Assembly: GCA_950295325.1 (NCBI GenBank)
Contig: OX485804.1
Location: 10,852,001 to 10,916,000, forward strand
Direction of reading: 5' to 3'
DNA: 64,000 nucleotides
From: Polytrichum commune
Lineage: Eukaryota; Streptophyta; Polytrichopsida; Polytrichales; Polytrichaceae
Shown here one piece after another: positions 1 to 12,139 of the stretch. The notes below the pieces were generated by a model, which worked only from the letters and a program-made list of their open reading frames with translations, was not told the DNA's origin and did not search any database. The position numbers were made by a program, and so were the translations under genes. Each line of letters starts with the position of its first letter. Positions within the stretch are counted from its first letter, which is position 1.

Positions 1-204
1 CAAAGAGAAGATAAGCAAGAGAAGGAAGCAAAAGCGCGAAGAGAAGGGCAAAAGGGAGCTGGTGCACTTTGAAACCCTATAACCTTAAAGCAAGAGAAGC
101 AAGAGCAAAGTAGAAGGAAAATAAGCAAGAGAGGATAGAGAAGGAAAGGAAAGGCATGAAGAGCGAGGGCGAAAGGGAGCTGGAGTACTTCGAACCCTAA
201 AACA
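1..204. repeat. Two purine-rich direct repeat units
   Basis: Two imperfect copies of a purine-rich unit lie head to tail. The phrase ATAAGCAAGAGA recurs at 11 and 121, and GGGAGCTGG recurs at 54 and 175, so the offset is 110-121 bp. Both copies end in an AACCCTA-like stretch. The left edge is cut by the window, so more copies may lie upstream. Confidence 0.6.
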
Positions 205-2319
205 ATGGCGTGCCTCCACGTGTCCCTACCCCAAACGTCGCGCCCAATCGCCGGCCTATACCCTTACGTGGCATCACCCTACTGGTCTATATTTGGTATT
301 TAAATAGGGGTTTAATTTATACTTAGTTCGGTGATGTTATTGTCATATTATGTCATAATAACATCTTATGTTTATGCTAAGGCAAGTTAAAAGTCACACT
401 AAATGTCACTCTAAATATAAAATGAGCCATCTCGTTGCCTCTTCTCTTCACTTTTGATAATGAGTGAAATATTTATACGAGCTCTAGAAAGTATTCATTA
501 TTTTAGGAAATTATAGGGTGTGAGGTTGAGTAAATTATTATGTCATTGTCAACAATTAAATGACATCAATAATAATAATAAAAGCATTTTGGAACTCCAA
601 ACAATGAGAGAAACTAACTACAATTTCTAGTGTGGCCTCTATGGAGAGTGGGGGAGCACCTTTCATTAAAACCTAATATATACAAGTTATTTTTTGTGAA
701 ATGAAGTAATACACATACGATTGCAACAATAAATATACAAGCGACAATATGTATACACAAAAAAACATCCATTCATATATATTAGTCATTACTCGGGGGG
801 CAGTGTGTTAAAAAGATAAGGATATAGGGGGGTATTACTTTCAATTCTCTTATTTTTTTCACATGCTATCATTATATAAATTTCTACTTTGGGTTAATAG
901 AAAAATGGCTTGCATTACTTATAATTCCAAATTACCTATTATTCCATACCCTATACTACTTTAAAGATGTCCAATGCCATTTTTGATACCCTATATTACT
1001 CTTAAGTCCATTTATAATTTTTTGCCCCCATGTTTTTAAAATACCCTATCATTTGTTCGCACGTATGTTGCTACTCCAACCAATGATTGTCCCCCCACCC
1101 TGAGAGTCATTAACATAAGTATACAAATGCAATTATTGTCTCTAAGTCTACCATGAAATGATCAATAAGATCATATGTCCACTTGTTGTTAGCCACTTTT
1201 GATACCAACATAAACCAATCTCCACGTTTGATGAACGGTCCATCAAGTCAAATGGATCCCTATACTCCACCCAACGATTACCAAACTTCCTCCGCATCCT
1301 ATAAACTCTCCCAACAAACCAAACCTTATGAAAACTTATCCAATATGAACACTTATGATATGTAGTATAGTAACAGTACCATACAAGTACAATTATTGTA
1401 TACTTTTTAAAGGCCTTCCATATATGTACGTAACTATAAATTATAACATGTATACCATATGTATATGCAATACGGCAAGGTCCAAATCAATACCCCTCCT
1501 GTGCACTCACGTATAACTCGTACATGTTTAATACAGTGCACCCCCCGAGCTATGGAGGGGACTCTATATTTCGAGAATAGTAATAATATTCAATAAAAGG
1601 ATGTCTTGTTGATTAACTTCAGTATAAGAATTCTTTTTCTTCTCAAAGGTGGGATTCAAATGCAATTGGGGCAATATACCAATTGGCCACAAATTCTCAT
1701 GAAACTTTGCCAAGAAATACTTGTGAATCCCTCAATTATCGCAATAAGTTGTGAAACGCAATTAACAAAACCGAAACATCGAGATATGGGGTGAATTCAT
1801 ATGCTTGTAATACCTTAAACAACATTACGGATTAATTCAATCCCTCCACACATAGGTCTAAGCTTGTATTAAAACAAAATGCATGGGTATGTGTTGAATG
1901 TACATCCCTCTTGTACATTAAACAACCTTTGGGATCCATCCAATCCTTCCACACATAGGCCTCAGCTTGTATTATCGCTTATAAGTAGTAGCAAACTTGT
2001 TTATATTTGGAGTTTTCTTTCGGTGGTGAGTTGTGTTTAGGACTCGATTATAGAATACCAATATACGATCTTCAAAACCTTTCATCAAAAGTATATGTTT
2101 AAAGCAAATGGTTTAAAGCCAAAGAAAGATTTAAAAAAATGAAAGGTAAGGTTACCCCTAAATTTGCTTCACATTTGAAATGTTTATGGTTTTATTTTAC
2201 AAAATTTAAAGGTAGTCATATAGTTTTGAATTACTTCCACTTAAGGCTACACATGTATTGGGAGTTATTCAGTTAACCATGCGTACCGTATGTCGTCGTG
2301 TTTGTTCAGGGGTGGGCGG
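205..2319. other. AT-rich intergenic DNA, no gene seen
   Basis: Only short chance ORFs (about 60 codons) occur, with no recognisable protein motif and no splice-linked partners. Several imperfect repeats of ATACCCTAT lie at 930-1050. I see no RNA gene. Confidence 0.5.
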
Positions 2320-2384
2320 TTATAGGGTATAGGGTATAGGGTATAGTGTTTAGGGTTTAGGGTTTAGGGTTTAGGATTTAGGGT
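2320..2384 (+). repeat. Interstitial telomere-like tract
   Basis: Four TATAGGG-type units pass into TTTAGGG units (plant telomere type) with one TTTAGGA variant. It is short, internal and degenerate, so it is an interstitial tract and not a chromosome end. A second short tract of the opposite orientation lies at 48,172-48,190. Confidence 0.8.
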
Positions 2385-3597
2385 ACCACGTATGAACTAA
2401 TGAGAGTATCCCCCTTCTGTCACCAACTAAAAATTGCTTGCCTTTATAATATTTGGATACCCTACCCTCCCCTCTCTCCATTATGCTTTGTTGGGCTCAT
2501 AATGTTACTTAGAACAACAACTGCTATTGTTTGAGTCATTACTGTAGATAATGTACATGGGGTACTAGAAATTGTTTTTTGTCTCACGTATAGTACATTA
2601 AGAATGCTAGTATTTTTTTTTTTGAAATAAATGTTGATGTATTGAAGGGGGCCCTAAGGTTAAGAGAGGAAATTGAGAATATTGATTTTAAAGCAACCCA
2701 TAGTACACCTATGACAATAGATGTGCTACTTTCATGGCATCTAGGTGCTCAAAGTTTGTGTACGTATTAATACAATTATGTATAGGTGTATAAAAGTGGG
2801 TAAATTAAACGGGTTGGATGGTAGGGTAGTGGCAATGTAATTACTAGTTTAAATGCTAGATGAGAGGAGATAACATGATATTGGAGTGAATATCATTACA
2901 TCGTATGCAAAACAAAAAAATAGATGCTAGTTTAATTTTGAATGACACGTATTTTTATACTCCATGTACTATTGTTGTTGTTGTGGTTGATGTTTCACGC
3001 GACACTATAATTTTCTGTCTCCTAGTTCTACAATGACCTCTCAATATTAGGTACTTCAATATTATAAACCACCCCTCAACAATGTTCAATGCTCATATAT
3101 TATTAGCCAATTTTCTTTGTTGTCCACCATAAATACGTAGATGCCTTTTGCTTTGTCATTATGTGGACTCATGGTCTATGCATGTTGTCCACTATGAATA
3201 CACATTCCATTGTAAGGTTGGCACACGGAATGTAGTAATGTTAGGTTTTTATTTATAGGACGTAGTTGGTGGCTAGTATCCTATGTTGGAAAACGGATCC
3301 AAGGGAAACGATCAGTACTTAAGGGGACACCCCTCCACCAAGGGAGTCTTTTTGCATCTCAGATGTGGGTTGCGCTGCTTGGACCCTTGTAGTGTTCTGG
3401 ATGTTTATTTCGTGCAGGTATAGATCCTATTGCAATGGACCTTCTATACCCTAAACACTAAATTCCAAGCCATAAACCCATTAGTGGAGCCAATTTTTAT
3501 GTGGATTGCACTGTCTGGATCCTTATAGTGATTGATTTTTGTTTATGGCAAGTATCGTTCCTGGTGAAATGGTCCTATTATGGCGCCGCAAATCACG
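2385..3597. other. Intergenic DNA, no gene seen
   Basis: No ORF of note. A short segment near 2,640-2,675 containing GGGGCCCTAAGGTT resembles one near 39,475-39,510, which hints at a dispersed repeat. The left end of the DUF7869 element that follows probably lies in this stretch, but I could not find a convincing terminal inverted repeat. Confidence 0.4.
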
Positions 3598-4016
3598 GAG
3601 GTTTACGGACGTGCGTCCGTAAACCTTAAACCTCTTGCTTGGTTGGATATCTATTGCTGTGAGAATTGTACTTGAGCTATTTCATGTACATTGAGGTTTA
3701 CGGACGCGTGTCCGTAAACCTTAAACCTCTTGCTTGATTGGATATGTATTGCTGTGAGAATTATATTTGAGCTATTTCATGTACATTGAGGTTTACGGAC
3801 GCGCACCGTAAACCTTAAACCTCTTGCTTGATTGGATATCTATTGCTGTGAGAATTATAGTTCAGCTATTTCATGTACATTGAGGTTTACGGACGCGCGT
3901 CCGTAAACCTTAAACCTCTTGCTTGATTGGATATCTATTGCTGTGAGAATTATAGTTCAGCTATTTCATGTACATTGAGGTTTACGGACGCGCGTCCGTA
4001 AACCTTAAACCTTTTT
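3598..4016 (+). repeat. 95-bp tandem array of 28-bp palindromes
   Basis: Five copies start at 3598, 3693, 3788, 3882 and 3977 (period 94-95 bp). Each begins with a palindrome whose arms are AGGTTTACGGACG and its complement around a 2-bp centre (CG or TG); the first spans 3599-3626. The third copy has lost 2 bp in the centre. The rest of the unit (TTAAACCTCTTGCTTGATTG and following) is nearly identical between copies. Position directly upstream of the DUF7869 gene suggests a link with that element. Confidence 0.92.
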
Positions 4017-4777
4017 GTTCCATTGTTCGGTATTGCACCTGAGCTGACATCATGACCACTTGCCATGTATAGTATACCAACGAGACTGTATTACCATGAA
4101 AATTTTCTGACTCACGTACAGTAACCTAAACCTATTTGTGCTAGTAATGAGGTCCAGAGAGGTTTACGGACGCGCGTCCATAAACCTGCAAACCTTTGGT
4201 TCCATAGTTTTCACCATGTGCCATGTAGAATATTACATTGAGACTGTACGGTCAATGGAGGTATAAGATCTTTAAACCCTAAACTTACATCACCCTATGT
4301 GTCATAGTGTAATATTTTGACATTGATAAAACACAGTAGGAAGCGCGTATGTGAACCTCTTCTAATTCATAGTCGTCAGGCCTGGATATACATGTCCGTG
4401 GCACCTGGACATCTTGGTTCCCTAAACCTCTGTGTGTCTTGCACAACACTGACTTTTGACATTCGGATGTTTGGGGACGCACGTCCGTATACCTATGTTG
4501 TATAGTTTGCGAAAACATTTGCGCATGATATTGACCTCTTTGACCACGAAGAGATTTACGGGTGCGCGCCCATAAAACTGTCATGTTTTTGTTATCTGGA
4601 CCTTTCCGCCGACTATGAACAAATAAAGACATATGTATGCGCGTGCTTGCACTGATAATGTTGTTACATGGAGATATACGTACGCGCGTTCGTATACCAA
4701 TGTGTCTTTGTTTCCAGGCCATGAAATCCACTATTGTTGACATTGTGTTTCATTGACAATAAGCGTTAGGACTATCC
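4017..4777 (+). repeat. Diverged single copies of the same palindrome
   Basis: Further palindromes of the family occur at 4160-4187 (one mismatch), about 4474-4493, 4551-4577 and 4671-4697, each more diverged than the last and no longer in a regular tandem. They run up to the start of the downstream gene. ORFs here read through palindromes and are not credible genes. Confidence 0.75.
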
Positions 4778-4837
4778 ATGACATTTATTGAATGGGATAT
4801 TTTGACATACTCTTCATGTGGGTCACTTGTAGTGGCC

Positions 4838-7800
4838 ATGGATTCCAACGTCCGAGATAGTGCATTCGAGTTCTCTTCGGAAGCGTCAAGCTATGCTAGC
4901 GAATTTGAAGGTGTCATGGAACAGGAAACTACAATTGGTGTCGCCAATGCAGAGGATGATTTCATACCACCATGTGAGGGTTATTCGCGGGAACAATGGA
5001 TTGATCTTGATGTTGTCATAGTCAATGGATACGGCGTCCCCGTGGCCAATGGTGTTTGTAGGAACTCAAATCCTACGGACTGTATTGATGCAAATCCCCT
5101 TGGAGAGGAAGATGTTGGGGTGTGCATTTTGAACTCCTTACATCCATTGGAAGTACCTCCTGGTTGGAGATTCTCTCTTCGTCGATGGCCGTTGCGAAGT
5201 GTTCTTCACGATGGTGTCAGCTTGTGGAATCATGCACGTTTTTTTGAGGAAATACAAAAGACTTTGTTCGCCACAATGCGTCCTAGACAAGGTCGGCGTA
5301 AATATGATTCCGTTCGCGTGTCCCATGAACCCACGCAATATCGTCGAGATCTAACATTGGGAGACACATCTATTAGGTCCATAGCAACAAAGGATTGTTG
5401 TGCAAAAATGTGTTGCCAACTATTTCCCCGTGACAAAATCAAATCTTTGAGACAAGAGATGTGGCTTGCAGACTTTCGGATGCGATCTGCAAAGAAACTT
5501 GAAGTTCATCGCAACATGCACTTTGATGCCGAAGATCGTAACGTTGTGACCTTGGAAAATATAGAGGTATGCTGCACGGCATGGTATATTATACATGCAG
5601 TTTCAAAGGCAGATTTTTATAGGTTCCGGAACTACTCGCTGCAAGGACGGCGTTCTCGGTTCCATGGCAACTCTGGTACAAAGAAGCCCAGGGAGGCAAC
5701 ACTCCAAGCGGCTGCAACACTATCAACCATCATTATGCCATTAGCAGATGCGATGCCACACAAGACACGGACTCTGCCGTCGGGGGAAAAGGTTGTCCAG
5801 ATGGTTTTGCCTACAGGGACAAAATGGAAGAACATATTTATGGATGTTAATGAGGTTGGCAAAAAGGCTGGATGTGGGCCGATTTCGTTGTCAAAATTGA
5901 GTGTGATCAAGAATCAACAAATTGCAGAGTACATTACGAAGAGGCCTGGGGATAAGTTTGCTAGGTGTTCTGCTTGTGAGAAATATAAGGGCCTTCGAGA
6001 TGCACATCCAATAGGGACTGAGTCGCACAATAGACATCAATGGAAATACATTGAGCATGTCAATAACCAGGAGGCACACCGTCAAGACTACTACAAGAAT
6101 CGCGCATTATCGATAATGAGGCCGAATGAGGTTTTGACAATCATTCATGACAAAATGGACCATGCGAAGACTGCGTGCCTTTGTTATGCACGGAAAATAC
6201 AGGCTACAGATGGATATTTCAAGCTCCCAATATCTGTCACAGGTTCGTTGGTTTTCACATTTTTTTGCGCACCCACGTACTCATCGTTAAGAGTTACGGA
6301 TGTACGTCCGTAAATGTTTGTCTGCTTGCGAAAAAATTGAATTTCCTTATCATATATGATATTGGAATGTACTTCTCATTTGTATGTCTTAATTCAGGTA
6401 TGATTGCACATGGCCATGTGGACGTCAAGTATGCACATTATGGCTTGGATTTCTATCCGGGCGACGCCAATCATATCATAGGGTCTTTTGCAAAACTTCT
6501 ACGAGATCTTGAGAGTCTGCCAACATCATCCTCTCGCGCTCTTTTTGTTGGATGTGGAACAACACCGATTTATGAGGCTGTGCTAGAGGGGAAAGAAGTA
6601 TGTCTATCGTCACTGCAAGAACCGCCTGAACAAACTGTTCTTGCTAAACCTTTGCCTCCAACTCTACATGTGCAACTGGACAATTGTGCCAAAGACAACA
6701 AATGTCGATACGTGTTTTGTTTTTGGTCATTGCTCGTAGCCAAGGGCATTTTCAAAGAAGTGTTTGTGTCTTTTTTGATGGTTGGCCACACGCATGATGA
6801 CATTGACGCTTCATTTGGACGTTGGAGTATGAAGTTGCACGAGGAGGATTTTCCGACGATTCCTCTTCTCATGAAATCATACATGGATTTGGATAATGTA
6901 CCAGTCATCCCGCATTTGATTGAAGAAGTGTCCGATTTCAAAGCATTTATCGAACCATTCATTCTTAAGGGAGGTGACCGCTTAGTGGGCCATACCAAGG
7001 CTCAACAATTCCGATTCTATATGCGTGATGATGGTCTGCCGGCCATGCAATTCAAAGTTTTGTGCACTTCCCCGGATTGGGGTCCAGAGGAAGGGATACT
7101 CGTCTGGCGCCAAAACGAAGAGGGCAAATGTATGCTACCTGATGGGGAGCCGAAGCCTTGCAAACCCAACCCCATGAGGAATGGACCAGAAATCATCAAA
7201 GGTATATCCGGATTCATCCAATATTGGAAAGAGTTGTGCGAGGAAGACATCACAAGGCGTGTTCGGGATACCCACGAACCATTGATTACGTACTGGGATC
7301 GCATTCGCTCAACATTGCTAGCACCCGATGTTGAAACACATTCATGTTTGACACAAGGTTTTTGGCCACAAAGTCGAGTGACAATCGTGGAATCTGAGGC
7401 CATGTTCTTCGACAATGGGGACATTCGTGAAGAGTTCGCAACGGACGACCATTATGTTGGCCCAGCTCGTAATCGTCCGGCTCCATCATTTCGTGTGGCT
7501 GTTGATTGCTACGAAGGGTATATGATCCTCGTACGTCCTGGAGATGAGGAGCACCCTAAACCGATTTGGTTGGTAAAAACATTGTCATCACCAAATTTTG
7601 TTCCAACTAGCCCAAATTTTCATCAAATTGAGGTGGAATATTGCCGTCCCAACACCAAAGATCAAAATGTGCTCCGCACATATTTAGGGTGGGACACGAA
7701 AAAAGGTTTCAAATGGACAATGGACTCAGCATACGAACCAATTTGGATAAACACGGATACCATACTTTGTGCTTGGAAACCACGCAAAGGTTCCAAAACT

Positions 7801-7920
7801 GAGACAATGACCATCCCCCAAAAACATATAGATTTTGCCAAAGACAACTTGGCACGTATTGCTGCTGCAGAAAACGATGTCGAGAATGGAAATGAAGCTG
7901 AAGATGAAGATGGTGAATGA
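4838..7920 (+). CDS. DUF7869-family protein, putative transposase, two exons
   Basis: Join 4838..6242 and 6398..7920 gives about 975 residues with no internal stop. The intron (6243-6397) has a GT donor, a TTCAG acceptor and phase 1, and restores a single frame (Thr-Gly-Met-Ile-Ala). ATG 4838 (context GCCATGG) was chosen over ATG 4778, 20 codons upstream in the same frame. The central part has features I associate with DUF7869: LDNCAKDN near residue 562 and VGHTHDDID near 597; an upstream DKMDH lies near 437. These acidic positions could be a DDE-type triad, which is inference. The C-terminus is acidic. Palindrome arrays upstream, one palindrome in the intron and a tandem repeat downstream mark it as a transposon gene. 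The intact frame suggests recent activity. Confidence 0.82.
6294..6313 (+). repeat. Intronic palindrome of the TTTACGGA family
   Basis: Arms TTACGGA and TCCGTAA flank a 6-bp centre. It sits inside the 155-bp intron of the DUF7869 gene and matches the core of the upstream 28-bp palindromes. Confidence 0.8.
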
Positions 7921-7957
7921 TATTGACGTAGGTTTGGACGAAATATATATACTATCA

Positions 7958-8222
7958 GATTTACGGATGTGGAATCCAAATGTTTTTTATGTTTGTGTTT
8001 TTACGGATGTGGACCCTAAACTATATAATTATATTGCATGGATGCGTTGATTTACGGATGTGGAATCCAAATGTTTTTTATGTTTGTGTTATTACGGATG
8101 TGGACCCTAAACTATATAATTATATTGCATGGATGCATTGATTTACGGATGTGGAATCCAAATGTTTTTTATGTCTGTGTTTTTACGGATGTGGACCCTA
8201 AACTATATAATTCTATTGCAGA
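7958..8222 (+). repeat. 91-bp tandem repeat, 2.9 copies
   Basis: Units start at 7958, 8049 and 8140, an exact 91-bp period with very few differences. Each unit carries TTTACGGATGTGGAATCC and a second half-site TTACGGATGTGGACCC. The TTACGGA core is shared with the palindromes upstream of the DUF7869 gene, so both ends of the gene carry related motifs. Confidence 0.93.
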
Positions 8223-8786
8223 TACTAATTTGCAATTTCATTGGAATATTGTGTTGGCATAGTTTTGATTATCAACTGAATAATTACTATATTTAGAAAT
8301 ATATATATTCATCACATATGGATCTTTAAAACATTATGTTGCCATTGTTCCCCATGTTCCCCATGTTCGCTACGTTCACAGTATTCGCATCCGAAACTAC
8401 GGGTCCAATTTATTTTGAGACTTTCCAAAGTCTCCAATTAACGAATATAGTGTTTTATTCTACTAGATCATAAAACCATATGATGAAAGAAAACCAATGC
8501 AATAGATCCTATGCCAGAAAATTACCACCACCATGGAAATCATGGTTTCTTACCCATGGTTCTCTTCCACTAGATAGGTGATTTGCAACTTATGAATATG
8601 GATTGGGAATCTATTATTATAGTAGACCATAAAACCATTTGGTGGAAGCGAACCAATGATAAGGATTTGCAAATCATGTATTGCACACTTGAGTGGCTAC
8701 AAGTTGTTATTAATTTTAAATTGTGTGTCTCTTATTGGGAGTAGTATTGCATAATGCATAACATTAAACCCTCCCCTAACAAGCAG
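8223..8786. other. Intergenic DNA, no gene seen
   Basis: No ORF of note. An imperfect direct repeat of about 45 bp (containing CATAAAACCAT) occurs near 8,465-8,510 and 8,626-8,670. Confidence 0.5.
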
Positions 8787-9492
8787 GGATTTCACGTCAG
8801 TGCTTGTCATGTTGGGGGGGGGGGGGGTAAATTGCCGACTGCTAACAAGCAGTTGACGGGGCAAGTCGATTGTTGGAGTGCAGTTGACAAGTGACTTGAT
8901 TGCTCGGTAGTAGTCGACTTCTAAACTAAAAGATTGCTTCTTAGCATTCGACAAGCCATGTGATTGTTCATGAGCAATTGATATGTTGGTTGCATGCCCC
9001 CCCATAGGCACGTGTTGTTCTTGGGTTAGGTGGGGAGGGATCACATCCAATTGACACCCTCCATGTGGTATACATGAATCCCACCTCCATTCCACCCTCA
9101 TTTTGCAATAGCTCTAGTGGGTCCTTGGTTTTTGAACAACCATTGCCACTCAGAGACCAAGGTGAGTTGGAGGGCCCACAGTGTGGGTGCATTCGGGAAT
9201 TGTACGTTATTGCACCACATTGACATATGTGTGTCATATGTACATAAATTCTCCAATCCACAAATCACACCATAATCCATTCCGGCTGCTTTCATTTATT
9301 TAAAATATGAGATAGAGTTTTGAAACATTACTAGAACTAACAAAATGCAAACATTTTTTTTGAAGAGTTTTACAAAATAAGCTATTGTCTAGACGACATA
9401 AATGTAGGCTTTATGTGAAATAAACACATTGGGTGTTTGTGCTTGTTTTGGGAGCACTACCATTCTAAATTTAATTAATTTAATGCTCCAAA

Positions 9493-9990
9493 ATGTTTGG
9501 TCTTGGCAACAATGGTAAATTAAGAGAACACACCACCGGAACCTCTGCGTGGTGGGGATTTGGGTTCGGGGGGACCTTGGTACAAGCTCTAGGGTCAACA
9601 TTGGGAGGTGCACCCAAAAGAACAAGACCAAATGCACCAAGGGGTAGACCACAACCCATCAATTTTGAGTTGGTGCAGGATCCCAACATTCTCGCTAATC
9701 CCGGGTGGCAGGATGAGAGGGGTATGCGGATGTATGACACTATCCGAATGTATGTATAGTGGACACAATTGATGAGGATCTTCATTCCAAGCACAAATGT
9801 CGATCAAGTGTCCAAACATGAGTATGGGTTATAGAAAGAGGTGAGCCATAAGATTTTTGGAGATTGTTGCCAAGAGGTTTTAAGGTATATATGAGGGGGG
9901 GACCTGGGAGTTTGATTGCGGGCATATGCTTATGTGGTTGTACCAAATGGTGTATGTTGAGGTCATATTGGGTGTACAAATTGTCCGGTC
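9493..9990 (+). pseudogene. Decayed ORF of unknown type
   Basis: An open segment of 88 codons (9493-9759) contains a glycine-rich stretch and GRPQPINFELVQDP. The same frame continues past the stop with protein-like sequence (MRIFIPSTNVDQVSKHEYG) interrupted by further stops. I do not recognise the family. It may be the N-terminal part of the same dead gene as the ORF at 10,621-11,373, given the shared strand and element. Confidence 0.35.
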
Positions 9991-10297
9991 AACCATCCCA
10001 CGTACCACTGTAGATTCAAGAACAACGCACCAGAGTAGGTGCATACCTAATTCCATGCTATGCCATAATGTTGGCCAATAAACCCCATTGGCATGGCAAC
10101 CTCCAATGAATCCTCTAGTGGTCTAAATTTATTTTGATTTCCATTTAGTCCTAGGTCTCCACCCACATAGCCTCAACAATGTGAACACGGTGTTAGGGGT
10201 TCCCGTTGAACCACATGCCAAGCAACAAGGAATCCACATGGCACCACCACATGGATCCCACTTGGTTTGACCACTATCTTCCTTGGTTGGTGTATAG

Positions 10298-10552
10298 ATG
10301 ACATCGGAGGTTCCAACACCACCACTAGTAGATGTTGATAATGATGTGGAGGCATTGAGGGCTGAGTTGGCAAAGTGCAAGTTGGACTACAAACATGAAT
10401 TGGAGTTGGTATGTCTGGAATACACAAATGTGGTTCGAAGGTTGAGGACCCGGATTGAGGAGTTGACCATTCATGTGAGGGTAAATAATGAACATCAAGG
10501 CTTACCAACCAGGGTTGTAATTGAGGGCAGAAGTGGAAATTCGGGGGGCTAG
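10298..10552 (+). pseudogene. Fragment with coiled-coil-like sequence
   Basis: An 84-codon segment is rich in Leu, Glu, Arg and Val with heptad-like spacing (for example VEALRAELAKCKL). It lies between the two other decayed plus-strand segments but in a different frame, so one indel would be needed to join it to 10,621-11,373. Family not recognised. Confidence 0.3.
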
Positions 10553-10620
10553 GGACATGCATTGTTAGCAAATTTGGAGGCAACTAGGGTTGATTACGCT
10601 AGGGAATTAAGAGAAACTGG

Positions 10621-11373
10621 ATGTTGGAAGATACCTACACGGGCATGGTCATAGCCACCTTCATGTACGCATTGTACGAGAGGGAATTGATGGATGAGTT
10701 TGAGAAACTTAAAAGTCCGTGCGAACAATGGCTTGATTGCCAACTTCTATCCACCTCATGGCCGCTTGTGTACTTCATGTAGCCCAATGAGTTTCCCATC
10801 GATGAGCAGCATGACCCTAGCATTGATTGGAATGCAAGACCCGAGATGAATTCGAGTGGGCAACTATGGTATTATCTCACATTGTGGTACCTCTAGCCAC
10901 ACTGGCCTTGTTGTGGCCATGTGTCCCCGTGTGGTCAAGGATGGGTGCACGAGCAATTCGCCGTGCAATGGGAAACGCCTCCGGATTATGAGTACAATAG
11001 GACCCATGGTGTACCACCTACAAAATGAGGCAATCCTCATACTTACAACTAGCGGGCACGACAATATGTGAAGGACGTGTGAGGTGTATATGAAGAATCT
11101 CGCAACCAAGCACATCACAAGGGCGGTACATGAATTTTACCTTGGTTCTACACCTAAAGCATGTGGTGGGAAAGAATTTTTGTACCGAATTATGAAAGCC
11201 ATGCTGGTGATACAATGGAGTTTGTCAAAGGCCCACACCTGCAAGATTACATTTATGACTCAAATGGCAATGTGGTTGTGGAAGTATTGCTACATGGCCC
11301 AGATAGACAGAAACTCCGGTCCCTATTTAAAGGGGCCGGCGTGAATGAAGTGTCCGTTCGTATTGTCAAATGA
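10621..11373 (+). pseudogene. Decayed ORF, one frame with several stops
   Basis: One reading frame from ATG 10,621 to the stop after 11,370 stays protein-like over about 250 codons. It starts MLEDTYTGMVIATFMYALYE and its last part contains YIYDSNGNVVVEVLLHGPD, but it is interrupted by several stop codons. The pattern is that of a gene dead by point mutation and not of random DNA. No known domain recognised; probably a transposon-encoded protein because of its position inside the 8.8-13.9 kb element. Confidence 0.45.
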
Positions 11374-11539
11374 CCCGATGCCCACCAGACAAGGGGAAAT
11401 TTGGACAATACTACTCTCCCCTTCCGGGGATGGACACTATAGTAACCGGGAAACAAAATAGAGGTAACCCTCCTTAGTTGATTAGTGCGCAGTTGTGTCA
11501 GTGTTATAGTATAAGATGTAATTTGTTGTGTTTGGTGAA

Positions 11540-11760
11540 CGCCAAGTCATGTTTCCTTGGCTGGTTGAGGGAGGATGTTTAGCTACATGTAGACGTTCCG
11601 GGTTCGACTCCCGTTGAGTATGTCTGAGTGTTTAGTGTGTTATACATGACTTGGTGCTGCTAGTGATTTAAAGGCAGGAAACTTGTACCAACCAGCCGGC
11701 TCCTACCCATCTTCTTGAGCTATTGGAGTTTACTTTGTTCAATAAATAAAGGACTATTTT
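11540..11760 (+). mobile_element. tRNA-derived SINE-like sequence
   Basis: A pol III type-2 promoter pair is present: box-A-like TGGCTGGTTGAGG near 11,558-11,570 and a perfect box B, GGTTCGACTCC, at 11,601-11,611. The arms around them do not fold into a good cloverleaf, and about 140 bp of unrelated sequence follows before an AATAAATAAAGG-like tail. That fits a SINE better than a tRNA gene. The ends are approximate. Confidence 0.45.
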
Positions 11761-11809
11761 ATGATCATTGTCTTATTATTGTTATTTTGTTTGTTTGTAT
11801 ATTTATTTA

Positions 11810-12139
11810 TTATTCTGTTGGTATTGCTTGGTTGTTTTCAATTCGTCTTTTATGTAGAAGGATTGAACTAGCATATTGTATGGCAATGGCGTTTATTTCT
11901 TTGAATGTATGGTTTATAGAATTTTGAGGTAGTTTAAATGTTTGTTCAAGTTGTTTCATTGATGGGGTGTGTGTGGTTCCTCTAGCTCCGGCCGAGATGA
12001 CTATGAGTGGGTCTACCTTCCAGCCTTGTTGAGTGATGTCATTAATTAGTGGTTGATACTTTTGAATTTTATTGTCAATTGTATCTTGTGAGAATCTGTC
12101 GTTTGTGTATGTGAATTCGATAAAGTGTACGTGGCTCAA
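11810..12139 (-). pseudogene. LINE C-terminal fragment (related family)
   Basis: The minus-strand ORF aligns by eye with the C-terminus of the LINE at 40,881-42,764. It shares FIEFTYTNDRF (FTEFTYCHDRF), the block QGWKVDPLIVISAGARG (KGWKVNPLITITAGVRG) and LLHKRRIENNQ (LVLNKRKLDNKQ). Its 3' flank differs, so it is a related but distinct subfamily. It is 5'-truncated near 12,140; no target duplication seen. Confidence 0.75.

Noticed and set aside
2320-2384. Chromosome end
   Set aside because: The telomere-like tract is about 65 bp, degenerate and followed by long unique sequence on both sides.
4285-4743. 152-codon minus-strand ORF upstream of the DUF7869 gene
   Set aside because: It runs through several degenerate palindromes and shows no family features; its openness is explained by the repeats.
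6175-6397. Upstream part of the second DUF7869 ORF as a separate start
   Set aside because: It is out of frame with exon 1 coding sequence up to 6,242 and then lies in the intron; the spliced model gives one continuous conserved protein.
8815-8828. Long G-homopolymers (also near 24,410, 41,100, 45,930 and 50,590) as functional G-quadruplex sites
   Set aside because: They are simple homopolymers scattered in non-coding DNA; nothing ties them to a gene or element function.
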